Of a DNA stretch of 64,000 nucleotides, positions 55,753 through 63,722 are shown piece after piece. The notes under the pieces were generated by a model. That model worked only from the letters and a program-made list of their open reading frames with translations, was not told the origin of the DNA and did no database searches. Positions within the stretch are counted from its first letter, which is position 1; the number at the start of each line of letters is the position of its first letter. This DNA is from Enterobacter huaxiensis (GTDB taxonomy: Bacteria; Pseudomonadota; Gammaproteobacteria; Enterobacterales; Enterobacteriaceae), in assembly GCF_003594935.2 (NCBI RefSeq), contig NZ_CP043342.1:1736001-1800000 (forward strand), given 5' to 3'. A program made the position numbers and the translations under genes.

Positions 55753-56088
55753 ATGGAAACTACCAAGCCTTCGTTCCAGGATGTTCTGGAGTTCGTCCGC
55801 CTGTTCCGCCGCAAAAACAAGCTGCAGCGTGAAATCCAGGACGTGGAGAAGAAGATCCGTGACAACCAGAAACGCGTTCTCCTGCTGGACAACCTGAGCG
55901 ACTACATTAAGCCAGGCATGAGCGTTGAAGCTATTCAGGGCATCATTGCCAGCATGAAAAGCGATTACGAAGACCGCGTTGATGACTACATCATCAAAAA
56001 CGCTGAGATCTCCAAAGAGCGTCGTGAGATCTCCAAAAAGCTGAAAGTGATGGGCGAAATCAAAAACGCTGAAGCAAAAGGCGAGTAA
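55753..56088 (+). CDS. tmaR: PTS system localisation regulator TmaR (YeeX)
   Basis: Small, highly charged coiled-coil protein of 111 residues. The E. coli homologue forms polar clusters that sequester PTS enzyme I. Heptad-rich segments ([20 protein letters not shown] and the [11 protein letters not shown] region) dominate, and the protein is nearly identical to E. coli YeeX for most of its length. It has AGGGGTG upstream and a strong terminator downstream. Confidence 0.94.
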   Translation: METTKPSFQDVLEFVRLFRRKNKLQREIQDVEKKIRDNQKRVLLLDNLSDYIKPGMSVEAIQGIIASMKSDYEDRVDDYIIKNAEISKERREISKKLKVMGEIKNAEAKGE

Positions 56089-56105
56089 TCGCAGCGATTG
56101 CAAAC

Positions 56106-56136
56106 AAGGCTCTCTGGTGACAGAGGGCCTTTTTTA
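56106..56136 (+). terminator. Rho-independent terminator after tmaR
   Basis: aaggctctctggtgacagagggcctttttt is a hairpin with a GTGA loop and a T-tract, 17 bp after the tmaR stop. Confidence 0.9.
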
Positions 56137-56170
56137 TTTCCGGGAGTACAGGGTTCGAGGGTTTTTGCAG

Positions 56171-56198
56171 GTCGGGTAAGACGCAGTCGCCACCCGAC
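56171..56198. repeat. REP-like palindrome
   Basis: gtcgggtaagacgcagtcgccacccgac, a REP-type unit directly abutting the left arm of the tRNA-Asn inverted repeat. A related unit abuts the right arm at 58214-58241. Confidence 0.7.
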
Positions 56199-56221
56199 AA
56201 TCTTACAGAATGCAGAAAAGC

Positions 56222-56250
56222 AAAAAGCCCGCTTTAAAAGCAGGCTTTTT
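56222..56250 (-). terminator. Terminator of the left tRNA-Asn
   Basis: On the minus strand aaaaagcctgcttttaaagcgggcttttt follows the tRNA CCA end by a few bases and forms a hairpin with a T-tract. Confidence 0.85.
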
Positions 56251-56255
56251 AAATT

Positions 56256-56331
56256 TGGCTCCTCTGACTGGACTCGAACCAGTGACATACGGATTAACAG
56301 TCCGCCGTTCTACCGACTGAACTACAGAGGA
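56256..56331 (-). tRNA. tRNA-Asn (anticodon GTT)
   Basis: 76-nt tRNA gene on the minus strand: acceptor tcctctg/cagagga, D-loop AGTCGGTAGA, anticodon loop ctGTTaa, T-loop GGTTCGAGTCC and an encoded CCA. It is identical to the copy at 58081-58156 in the opposite direction. Confidence 0.97.
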
Positions 56332-56347
56332 ATCGGTGTGGAGGCTC

Positions 56348-56375
56348 ATATTAACGGCGAAAAAAGTTTTGTCAA
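56348..56375 (-). promoter_or_regulatory. Promoter of the left tRNA-Asn
   Basis: On the minus strand a perfect TTGACA (56375-56370) and TAATAT (56353-56348) are 16 bp apart, shortly upstream of the tRNA. Confidence 0.75.
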
Positions 56376-56524
56376 ACCTGATCTTAGGGAAAAGCGATTG
56401 ATTGCTGATTCTGTCGTCAGTTTGTTGTAAATCCAAACATATTTTTATGGAAAATACTTTGCAGGATGAGCATTTCTACCCCATCATTTGAAATGGAGTT
56501 TCAACTTTCTCGCTAAGGTCCATT

Positions 56525-58000
56525 TTGAACGTCACCGCCCCCTTACGCCAGGCGATCATGCGCACGCCCTGGTATGCAAAACGCAAAAGCTATCGTGTTC
56601 TGTTCTGGCGTGAAATCACCCCCCTAGCTGTGCCTATTTTTCTGGAGAACACCTGCGTCCTGCTGATGGGGGTGTTGAGTACCTTCCTGGTGAGCTGGCT
56701 CGGTAAAGAGGCGATGGCCGGCGTCGGGCTTGCGGACAGCTTTAACATGGTGGTGATGTCCTTCTTTGCCGCCATCGATCTGGGTACAACGGTGGTGGTG
56801 GCCTTCAGCCTCGGCAAGCTCGACCCCAAACGCGCCCGCGAGGCGGCACGCCAGTCGCTGATGATCATGACCGTGTTTTCGATAATCCTTGCTGCGGTCA
56901 TCCATTACTACGGCAAAGAAATTATTGATATCGTCGCGGGTGAAGCGACGCCCGAGGTTAAGGACCTGGCGCTGACCTATCTGGAGATGACGGTGCTTAG
57001 CTATCCGGCGGCGGCTATCGCGCTGATTGGCAGCGGCGCGCTGCGCGGGGCGGGTAATACCAAAATTCCGTTGCTGATTAACGGCGGGATGAACATCCTC
57101 AACATTATCATCAGCAGCGTCCTGATTTACGGTGCATTTTCCTGGGACGGGCTGGGTTTCGTCGGGGCAGGGCTTGGGCTGACCATCTCTCGCTACATTG
57201 GTGCCGCGGCGATTATTGGGGTGCTGATGACCGGCATCACGCCTTCTCTGCGCCTGACGCTGAAAAGCTATTTCCGCCCCTTTAACTTCGCCATCATCTG
57301 GGAAGTTATGGGGATAGGGATCCCGGCCAGCATTGAATCGGTGCTGTTCAACGGCGGTAAGCTGCTGACGCAAATGTTTGTGGCCGGAATGGGTACAGAC
57401 GTTATTGCCGGTAACTTTATCGCGTTTTCTATCGCGTCACTCATCAACCTGCCGGGCAACGCCCTCGGGTCGGCATCGACGATCATCACCGGTAAACGCC
57501 TCGGGAAAGGGCAGATAGCCCAGGCGGAGCGCCAGCTTAGGCATGTCTTCTGGCTCTCAACTATTGGCCTGACGGCGATTGCCTGGGGCACTGCGCCGTT
57601 TGCCGGGCTGATGGCCGCCTTCTATACCCATGAAGACGACGTAAAAGAGGTGGTGAAGATCCTCATCTGGCTTAACGCCGCGTTCATGCCGATTTGGGCA
57701 GCGTCCTGGGTGCTTCCCGCCGGTCTGAAAGGCGCCCGCGATGCCCGGTTTGCGATGTGGGTGTCAATGCTTGGCATGTGGGGCTGTCGCGTCGTAGCGG
57801 GCTATACGCTGGGGATCATGCTGGGAATGGGCGTCGTGGGCGTCTGGTTGGGGATGTTCCTCGACTGGGCGGTGCGCGGCGCGCTGTTCTACTGGCGCAT
57901 GGTTAGCGGACGCTGGCTGTGGAAATATCCGCGGAAAAAGCCAGAGCCCGTCGCAGGGGAATCGACAGAATGCCTGACAAATGCGCGAAGTGGAGAATAA
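56525..58000 (+). CDS. yeeO: MATE-family exporter YeeO
   Basis: Multidrug and toxic compound extrusion transporter of 491 residues with about 12 membrane helices. E. coli YeeO is reported to export FMN/FAD. The protein matches it from FWREITPLAVPIFLEN onward, including LIGSGALRGAGNTKIPLLING and MWGCRVVAGYTLGIMLG. The start chosen is TTG at 56525 with AAGG upstream; an ATG at 56558 is the alternative. The E. coli protein is annotated about 55 residues longer at the N terminus. The gene sits alone between two inverted tRNA-Asn genes. Confidence 0.92.
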   Translation: MNVTAPLRQAIMRTPWYAKRKSYRVLFWREITPLAVPIFLENTCVLLMGVLSTFLVSWLGKEAMAGVGLADSFNMVVMSFFAAIDLGTTVVVAFSLGKLDPKRAREAARQSLMIMTVFSIILAAVIHYYGKEIIDIVAGEATPEVKDLALTYLEMTVLSYPAAAIALIGSGALRGAGNTKIPLLINGGMNILNIIISSVLIYGAFSWDGLGFVGAGLGLTISRYIGAAAIIGVLMTGITPSLRLTLKSYFRPFNFAIIWEVMGIGIPASIESVLFNGGKLLTQMFVAGMGTDVIAGNFIAFSIASLINLPGNALGSASTIITGKRLGKGQIAQAERQLRHVFWLSTIGLTAIAWGTAPFAGLMAAFYTHEDDVKEVVKILIWLNAAFMPIWAASWVLPAGLKGARDARFAMWVSMLGMWGCRVVAGYTLGIMLGMGVVGVWLGMFLDWAVRGALFYWRMVSGRWLWKYPRKKPEPVAGESTECLTNARSGE

Positions 58001-58033
58001 ATCGGCAAACGATCGAAAAACTGCATTCTGCCT

Positions 58034-58062
58034 TTGACATCCTTGGGGAGCATCGATAATAT
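58034..58062 (+). promoter_or_regulatory. Promoter of the right tRNA-Asn
   Basis: TTGACA (58034-58039) and TAATAT (58057-58062) with 17-bp spacing, followed by a GC-rich discriminator (gcgcccc) typical of stringently controlled stable RNA promoters. Confidence 0.8.
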
Positions 58063-58080
58063 GCGCCCCGTTCACACGAT

Positions 58081-58156
58081 TCCTCTGTAGTTCAGTCGGT
58101 AGAACGGCGGACTGTTAATCCGTATGTCACTGGTTCGAGTCCAGTCAGAGGAGCCA
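58081..58156 (+). tRNA. tRNA-Asn (anticodon GTT)
   Basis: Second 76-nt tRNA-Asn, same sequence as the minus-strand copy at 56256-56331, with CCA encoded. tRNA-Asn genes near yeeO are known integration sites of islands in enterics; none is inserted here. Confidence 0.97.
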
Positions 58157-58164
58157 CATTTAAG

Positions 58165-58190
58165 AAGCCTGCTTTTAAAGCGGGCTTTTT
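58165..58190 (+). terminator. Terminator of the right tRNA-Asn
   Basis: aagcctgcttttaaagcgggctttttg forms a hairpin followed by a T-tract just after the tRNA. Confidence 0.85.
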
Positions 58191-58213
58191 GCTTTTCTGC
58201 ATTCTGTAAGATT

Positions 58214-58241
58214 GCCGGGTAAGGCGAAGCCACCACCCGGC
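58214..58241. repeat. REP-like palindrome
   Basis: gccgggtaaggcgaagccaccacccggc, a REP-type unit between the tRNA terminator and the aminopeptidase gene stop. Confidence 0.7.
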
Positions 58242-58251
58242 AAAAGCCGCA

Positions 58252-60024
58252 CTATCCGTTCACACGTATCGGCGCCGTTGCCTCCTCCAGCCACTGTCGT
58301 GCATCGCTATCCACCCGCGGTAACAGCGCCTCGCGCACCTGTTGGTGATACGCATCCAGCCACTGTTTCTCCTGCTCGCTCAGCAGGTGCAGTTCCGCCT
58401 GGCTTAAATCAATCGGGATCAGCGTCAGCGAAGCAAACGCGCAGAACCCGGGACGGCTTTCCACAATCTCAACCTGGTTTTCAATACGAATCCCGTGGCT
58501 GCCGCCCAGGTAGTACCCCGGCTCAATCGTCATGATATTTCCCGCCACCAGCGGCCACGGATTCACCTTTTTGGCGATGCGATGCGGGTTTTCGTGGATC
58601 AACAGCTGGTGTCCTACGCCGTGCCCGGTGCCGTGATCGTAATCCAGCCCCATCTCCCACAGCGGACGACGCGCAAAAGCGTCCAGCTGATGTCCCTGGC
58701 TGCCGGACGGGAACTGCAGCGTAATCAGCGACAGGAAGCCCCTCAGCACGGCGGTGTAGTGCAGGCGCTGCTGCGGGTCGACCTTGCCCCAGGCCAGCGT
58801 GCGCGTGGCGTCGGTGGTGCCGTTGTGGTACTGACCGCCGGAGTCATTAAGATAAAAATGGTCATGGCCGAGAGGCTTGTTGCTGGCTTCGCTCGAATGA
58901 TAGTGGCACATGGCCGCGTTGCTGGACGAGGCGGAAATGGTCGCAAAACTTTGCTCAATGAACCCGGGCTGCTGCTCGCGGAAGGCGAGCTGTTTTGCCT
59001 GCACCTCCAGCTCCGTCAGCGGCTCTCCTGCGGCGGCACGCAGGGGGACCTCACGGCTCAGCCAGGCGAGGAAATTCACCCACGCCGCGCCGTCCTGATG
59101 ATGACATTCGCGGTAACCTGCCAGCTCAACCGGGTTTTTATTGGCCTTCATCAGGGTAATCGGGTCGGTCAGCCAGATAATCTCTCCCTGCGGCTCGATG
59201 GCAAAACGCAGCGCGACGGGCGCGGAATCGTTATCCACCATGACCCGCTTACCGCGTGAAAGCTGCTGGCAGCGTTCGATAAATGCGTCCTGCGGGGAAA
59301 TGGTGAAGGCGTTGCGTACCCTGTCCGGCAGCGTGCCGAGCTTGTTATCGTTAACGAACCACTCAACGGAGCCGTCGCGGCTCAACAATGCAAACGACAG
59401 CGGAACCGGGCTGGTAGGGATGTCGGCGCCGCGCACGTTCAGTAGCCATGCGATGTTGTCCGGCAGCGTGACGGCAAGATAATCGGCATTGTTTTCTGCC
59501 AGTACTGCAGCAACGCGCTGACGCTTGTCGGCGCTGCTTTCTCCGCTGATTTCTACCGGCATTTCCCGAATAAGCCCGGCCGGAGGGGCTGGTCGATCGG
59601 TCCAAAGGCTGTCGAACGGAGAAGGACTCAGCGGCACCAGCTCGCACGGCGTCGCCGACAGCTGCGTAAACTCCGCATTGGTCATCAGCAGCGGGTCAAA
59701 CCCGATGCGGGTTCCCGGCTCAACGTTTTGCTCAAGCCACTCCGCCAGCGGTTCGTTGTGCAGGTGATGGATCGCAATCTCGTCCATATTGACCTGAACG
59801 CGGGCCTGAACCTGGTAGCGTCCGTCAACGAAGAGCAGGGCTTTATCCTTCAGCACCAGCGCGAGGCCAGCCGATCCGTCAAAGCCCGTCAGCCAGGCCA
59901 GCTTTTCGTCATACGGCGCGCAGTACTCGCTCTGCCAGGCATCCGCGCGCGGGACGATCGTTCCGTCGAGACGGTTGGCTTCCAGCCACTGGCGCAGGGC
60001 GGTTAACGGTGATGAGGTGTACAT
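58252..60024 (-). CDS. Aminopeptidase P family protein (M24B, XPNPEP1-like)
   Basis: Predicted cytosolic metallopeptidase cleaving X-Pro N-terminal bonds. The 590-residue length and three-domain layout (two creatinase-like N-terminal domains, then the pita-bread catalytic domain) match eukaryotic-type aminopeptidase P1 rather than the shorter enteric PepP. Metal ligands are visible in DSGGQYHNGTTDATRT, GTGHGVGHQLLIHENP, MTIEPGYY and GIRIENQVEI. It starts 18 bp after the amn stop on the same strand, so the two genes are probably co-transcribed. I do not recall it in this place in E. coli K-12. Confidence 0.9.
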   Translation of the reverse strand: MYTSSPLTALRQWLEANRLDGTIVPRADAWQSEYCAPYDEKLAWLTGFDGSAGLALVLKDKALLFVDGRYQVQARVQVNMDEIAIHHLHNEPLAEWLEQNVEPGTRIGFDPLLMTNAEFTQLSATPCELVPLSPSPFDSLWTDRPAPPAGLIREMPVEISGESSADKRQRVAAVLAENNADYLAVTLPDNIAWLLNVRGADIPTSPVPLSFALLSRDGSVEWFVNDNKLGTLPDRVRNAFTISPQDAFIERCQQLSRGKRVMVDNDSAPVALRFAIEPQGEIIWLTDPITLMKANKNPVELAGYRECHHQDGAAWVNFLAWLSREVPLRAAAGEPLTELEVQAKQLAFREQQPGFIEQSFATISASSSNAAMCHYHSSEASNKPLGHDHFYLNDSGGQYHNGTTDATRTLAWGKVDPQQRLHYTAVLRGFLSLITLQFPSGSQGHQLDAFARRPLWEMGLDYDHGTGHGVGHQLLIHENPHRIAKKVNPWPLVAGNIMTIEPGYYLGGSHGIRIENQVEIVESRPGFCAFASLTLIPIDLSQAELHLLSEQEKQWLDAYHQQVREALLPRVDSDARQWLEEATAPIRVNG

Positions 60025-60042
60025 GGTTTGTCCTTTTTATTT

Positions 60043-61497
60043 TTAGCGGAACGGCGGCTCGTTAAAGGTGCGCAGCTTGCGGGAGTGCAGCTTGTCGCCC
60101 TCGGCCCGCAGCAGATCGATGGCGCGAATGCCGATCTGCAGATGCTCGGATATCGCCCCTTCGTAGAACCGGTTGGCCTGACCGGGAAGCTTAATTTCGC
60201 CGTGCAGCGGCTTGTCGGATACGCACAGCAGCGTGCCGTAAGGGACGCGGAAGCGATAGCCCTGGGCGGCGATGGTGGCGCTCTCCATATCGATAGCCAC
60301 CGCGCGGCTCAGGTTGAAGCGCAGGGCCGAGGCGGAGTAGCGCAGCTCCCAGTTGCGGTCATCGGTAGTGACGACGGTGCCGGTGCGCAGGCGCTGCTTA
60401 ACCTCTTCCCCCGGCATGCCGCTCACCTCTTTGGTGGCGTCGTACAGCGCGCGCTGCACTTCGGCAATGCTTGGAATAGGAATATCCGGCGGCAGTACCG
60501 CGTCGAGCACATGGTCGTCGCGCAGGTAGGCGTGGGCCAGCACGTAATCCCCGATCAGCTGGCTTTCGCGCAGGCCGCCGCAGTGGCCAATCATCAGCCA
60601 GACGTCCGGGCGCAGCACGGCCAGGTGGTCGCAGATGGTTTTGGCGTTTGACGGACCCACGCCAATGTTGATAAGCGTAATCCCCTGGCCGTCGGCGGTG
60701 ATCAGGTGCCAGGCGGGCATCTGGTGCTTCTTCCACGCCAGGTCGGAAATAGCCTGCTCCGGCGCTTCAGTTTCGGCGGTGATCCAGATCCCGCCCGCGC
60801 AGGAGAGGGCGATGTACGGACTGTCCGGATCGAGAATCTGGCTGCAGCCCCAGCGGACAAATTCGTCCACGTAGCGGGTGTAGTTGGTGAACAGCACAAA
60901 CGGCTGAAAGTGCTCTGCGGGCGTACCGGTGTAGTGACGCAGGCGCGCCAGCGAGAAATCCACGCGGCGGGCGTCGAAATGCGACAGCGGCGAGAATTCC
61001 GCCGGATGATAAATCCCGTCCGCCGTCTCATCGCCAATCTGCGAGAGTTCGGTGGTCGGGAAGTGGCGCGTCAGCCCTGCGCTCATGGAGCGGTCAAGCG
61101 TCAGCGCTGAACCGTCAATCACGTACGGATAAGGGATCTCATGCAGCGACGGCTCAACGGCGATGTGCGCGCCGTAGTCCTGATACAGCAGGGTCAGCTG
61201 TTCTTCGAGGTACGGGCGGAACAGCGCAGGGCGGGTGACGGTGGTGCTGTAACAGCCTGAGTGGGTAAAGCGCGCGTAGGCGCGGGTTTTCGGCGTGGTG
61301 CTGGCGCTGCCGTCCCAGGTGACGGAGAGCGATGGATAAACAAAAAGGCCGTGACTCCTGGCCTTTTCGTCGGGAAGTTTCCCCGTTTCGATGTACTCAC
61401 TGATGGCGCTGCGCAGCGCGTTGACGGACTGTTCGTACAGCGCGTCCAGTTTTTCCAGCGCCTGAGCCGGGGTCAGGCTGGAGCCCTTATTATTCAT
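60043..61497 (-). CDS. amn: AMP nucleosidase
   Basis: Hydrolyses AMP to adenine and ribose-5-phosphate. The 484-residue protein has the N-terminal Amn-specific domain (LDALYEQSVNALRSAI onward) and the C-terminal nucleoside-phosphorylase fold (TLINIGVGPSNAKTICDHL, VWLMIGHCGGLRESQ, VAIDMESATIAAQGYRFRVP). It lies 76 bp downstream of shiA on the same strand, as in E. coli where the order shiA-amn is kept. E. coli amn is in the phosphate regulon; I could not identify a convincing Pho box here. Confidence 0.96.
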   Translation of the reverse strand: MNNKGSSLTPAQALEKLDALYEQSVNALRSAISEYIETGKLPDEKARSHGLFVYPSLSVTWDGSASTTPKTRAYARFTHSGCYSTTVTRPALFRPYLEEQLTLLYQDYGAHIAVEPSLHEIPYPYVIDGSALTLDRSMSAGLTRHFPTTELSQIGDETADGIYHPAEFSPLSHFDARRVDFSLARLRHYTGTPAEHFQPFVLFTNYTRYVDEFVRWGCSQILDPDSPYIALSCAGGIWITAETEAPEQAISDLAWKKHQMPAWHLITADGQGITLINIGVGPSNAKTICDHLAVLRPDVWLMIGHCGGLRESQLIGDYVLAHAYLRDDHVLDAVLPPDIPIPSIAEVQRALYDATKEVSGMPGEEVKQRLRTGTVVTTDDRNWELRYSASALRFNLSRAVAIDMESATIAAQGYRFRVPYGTLLCVSDKPLHGEIKLPGQANRFYEGAISEHLQIGIRAIDLLRAEGDKLHSRKLRTFNEPPFR

Positions 61498-61573
61498 CTC
61501 TGTCTCCTTGTTCCACAGGTGTGTGACTCTACCCGATAGTATGTCACTCGCCTGTGAAACAAAAGTGAGGAGA

Positions 61574-62890
61574 TCAGGGGTGGGCGGTCTCTTTCATAAA
61601 CAGCGCCGTGGCGGCAGAGAGCAGGCAACCGGCCAGCAGATAAATCGCCACGCTGTGCCAGTTTCCGCCGGAGAAGGTGACCAGCGCGGCGGCGATAAAC
61701 GGCGTAAACCCGCCGCCAACCACGCTGGCGACCTGATACCCCACGCCCGCGCCGCTGTAGCGATAGCTGGCGCCGAACAGCTCGGTAAACATCGGCTGCT
61801 GCACGCACACCACCATGTCGTGGGCGATGTTCGCCAGCATGATCGCGAAGAAGACGATCCAGAAGATTGACTGCGCCTCCAGGGCCATAAAGAACGGCCA
61901 GGCGCTGAGCGTGCCGATCAGTGCGCCGGTGATGTAAACGCGGCGGCGGCCAAACCGATCGGCCAGCCAGGCGAAGCAGGGTATGGTCAGGCAGCTTATC
62001 CCGCCGACCAGCAGGCCGATATTCAGGAACAGCTCGCGCGGCAGCCCGAGATTCTGCGTGGAATAGTTCAGGGCAAAGGCGGTGACGATATACATGGTCA
62101 GCAGCTCGCACAGGCGCAGGGCAATGATTTTCAGAAAAGCGCCAGGGTGTGTTGAAAGCGCTTCCATCACCGGAAGCCGCTTTTTGACTACCGGTTTTTC
62201 CTGCTGCTGTTTTTCGAATTCAGCGGACTCTTCCATGCCGTTGCGGATCCACAGCGCGGCGATGACCAGCACGATGCTAAAGATAAACGGAATACGCCAG
62301 CCCCAGCTCAGAAACTGCTCGTCGGTGGTGAGCTGGCTTATCAGCGACACCAGGCCGGTAGAGAGCAGCAGGCCCACGCCATAGCCCACCTGTACGCCGC
62401 TGCTGTAGAAGGCTTTCTTGTTTTTTGGCGCGCTCTCAACGGAGAGCAGCGCCGCGCCGCCCCATTCACCGCCGACGGCAAAGCCCTGAATTGCGCGCAG
62501 CGTCACCAGCAGCACCGGTGCCCACCAGCCGATAGAGGCAAACGAGGGCAAAATGCCGATAAGCGCAGTGGCGATGCCCATCATCCAGACGGTGAGCATC
62601 AGCATGCGCTTGCGGCCGAGGCGGTCGCCGAAGTGGCCGAATATCACGCCGCCCAGCGGGCGGAACAGAAAGCCGACGCCGAAGGTGGCAAACGCGGCGA
62701 GGGTGCCCATTGCCGGGCTGATCTGGGGGAAGAATTCGCGGTTAAACACCAGCGCGGCGGTAATGCCGTAGAGCAGAAAATCATACCAGTCGACGACGGC
62801 ACCGGCGAAGCTGCCGAGCGCTGCACGGCGGGCACGACTGAGTGAAGGTGTCTCCTCGTTGGGACGATCGGAGATGAGGGTGGAGTCCAT
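61574..62890 (-). CDS. shiA: Shikimate transporter ShiA (MFS)
   Basis: Proton-coupled importer of shikimate, in the metabolite:H+ symporter branch of the major facilitator superfamily. The 438-residue protein has about 12 helices, the opening ALGSFAGAVVDWYDFLLYG typical of this branch, the loop 2-3 motif GVIFGHFGDRLGRKRML, and WLADRFGRRRVYITG in the second half. The gene is upstream of amn. Confidence 0.94.
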   Translation of the reverse strand: MDSTLISDRPNEETPSLSRARRAALGSFAGAVVDWYDFLLYGITAALVFNREFFPQISPAMGTLAAFATFGVGFLFRPLGGVIFGHFGDRLGRKRMLMLTVWMMGIATALIGILPSFASIGWWAPVLLVTLRAIQGFAVGGEWGGAALLSVESAPKNKKAFYSSGVQVGYGVGLLLSTGLVSLISQLTTDEQFLSWGWRIPFIFSIVLVIAALWIRNGMEESAEFEKQQQEKPVVKKRLPVMEALSTHPGAFLKIIALRLCELLTMYIVTAFALNYSTQNLGLPRELFLNIGLLVGGISCLTIPCFAWLADRFGRRRVYITGALIGTLSAWPFFMALEAQSIFWIVFFAIMLANIAHDMVVCVQQPMFTELFGASYRYSGAGVGYQVASVVGGGFTPFIAAALVTFSGGNWHSVAIYLLAGCLLSAATALFMKETAHP

Positions 62891-63072
62891 AGTTGTCCTG
62901 TCTGTACTGATTTTTAATTATTGGTATAAGAAAAGGTCACTCACATTGCGTCCGTCATATAAACGGAACGTATGAGACTACCGCGACAGAACGCCGGAGA
63001 AAACGTTTTTATCTTTCCGGAAGGCGCTTAATAAAAAAATTTCATCTCCACCTGCACCGATATAATTATGTT

Positions 63073-63107
63073 TGTTTGGCTCCGGTTAGTGCTGAATGGT
63101 TTACAGT
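63073..63107 (+). promoter_or_regulatory. Possible PhoP box and promoter upstream of pagP
   Basis: TGTTTG-N5-GGTTAG (63073-63089) resembles the PhoP direct repeat (G/T)GTTTA-N5-(G/T)GTTTA with 5/6 and 4/6 matches. A -10-like TACAGT (63102-63107) follows after 12 bp, the usual spacing. The match is imperfect, so this is a candidate only. Confidence 0.35.
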
Positions 63108-63146
63108 AATAGTGACCGCTGCGTGACTTAAGCTGAGGGAATAACT

Positions 63147-63722
63147 ATGCAACGCGCCTTTTCATCATTCTGGATTGTCCTGTTTTTATTCGTCGCACCG
63201 CTTCATGCGGAGCCCAAAGTCTATGGCGAACAGCGTATAAGCCGCTGGTGGGACAGCCTGACGGACGATATTTCGCAAACCTGGGAGCAGCCGGAACGTT
63301 ACGATCTGTACCTGCCGTTCCTGAGCTGGCACGCCCGCTTTATGTATGACAAAGAGAAAACCGACAAATACAACGAAATGCCGTGGGGCGGCGGGCTGGG
63401 CGTATCCCGCTATAACGAAGAGGGGAACTGGAGCGCGCTCTTCGCCATGATGTTTAAAGATTCGCACAATGAATGGCAGCCGGCGATGGGCTACGGCTGG
63501 GAGAAAGGCTGGTACCTGGATAACGCCAAAGACTTCCGCCTGGGGCTGGGAGCCGCAGCGGGCATCACGGCGCGCGACGACTTCGCAAACTACGTGCCGC
63601 TGCCGTTTATCTTCCCGCTGTTCTCTGCCGGGTATAAGCGCGTCACCGTCCAGTTCACCTATATTCCCGGCACCTATAACAACGGCAACGTGCTCTTCGC
63701 CTGGCTGCGCCTGGGCTTCTAA
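63147..63722 (+). CDS. pagP: Lipid A palmitoyltransferase PagP homologue
   Basis: Outer-membrane beta-barrel enzyme that transfers a palmitoyl chain from phospholipid to lipid A. The 191-residue precursor has a signal peptide (cleavage near LHA|EPK), then the conserved [27 protein letters not shown] and [16 protein letters not shown] segments. His62, Asp105 and Ser106 match the catalytic His33/Asp76/Ser77 of mature E. coli PagP. The C terminus is [20 protein letters not shown]. It is not in the usual crcB-pagP-cspE context. It converges on the next gene with a 4-bp overlap. Confidence 0.93.
   Translation: MQRAFSSFWIVLFLFVAPLHAEPKVYGEQRISRWWDSLTDDISQTWEQPERYDLYLPFLSWHARFMYDKEKTDKYNEMPWGGGLGVSRYNEEGNWSALFAMMFKDSHNEWQPAMGYGWEKGWYLDNAKDFRLGLGAAAGITARDDFANYVPLPFIFPLFSAGYKRVTVQFTYIPGTYNNGNVLFAWLRLGF

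Larger units (their letters stand above)
56198..56335. repeat. Left arm of the 138-bp inverted repeat around yeeO
   Basis: Contains tRNA-Asn, its terminator and 3' flank. By reading, it is the reverse complement of 58077-58214 with two mismatches in 138 bp, both just beyond the tRNA 3' end. Confidence 0.9.
58077..58214. repeat. Right arm of the 138-bp inverted repeat around yeeO
   Basis: Reverse complement of 56198-56335 with two mismatches. The two arms enclose about 1.74 kb containing yeeO. Confidence 0.9.
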
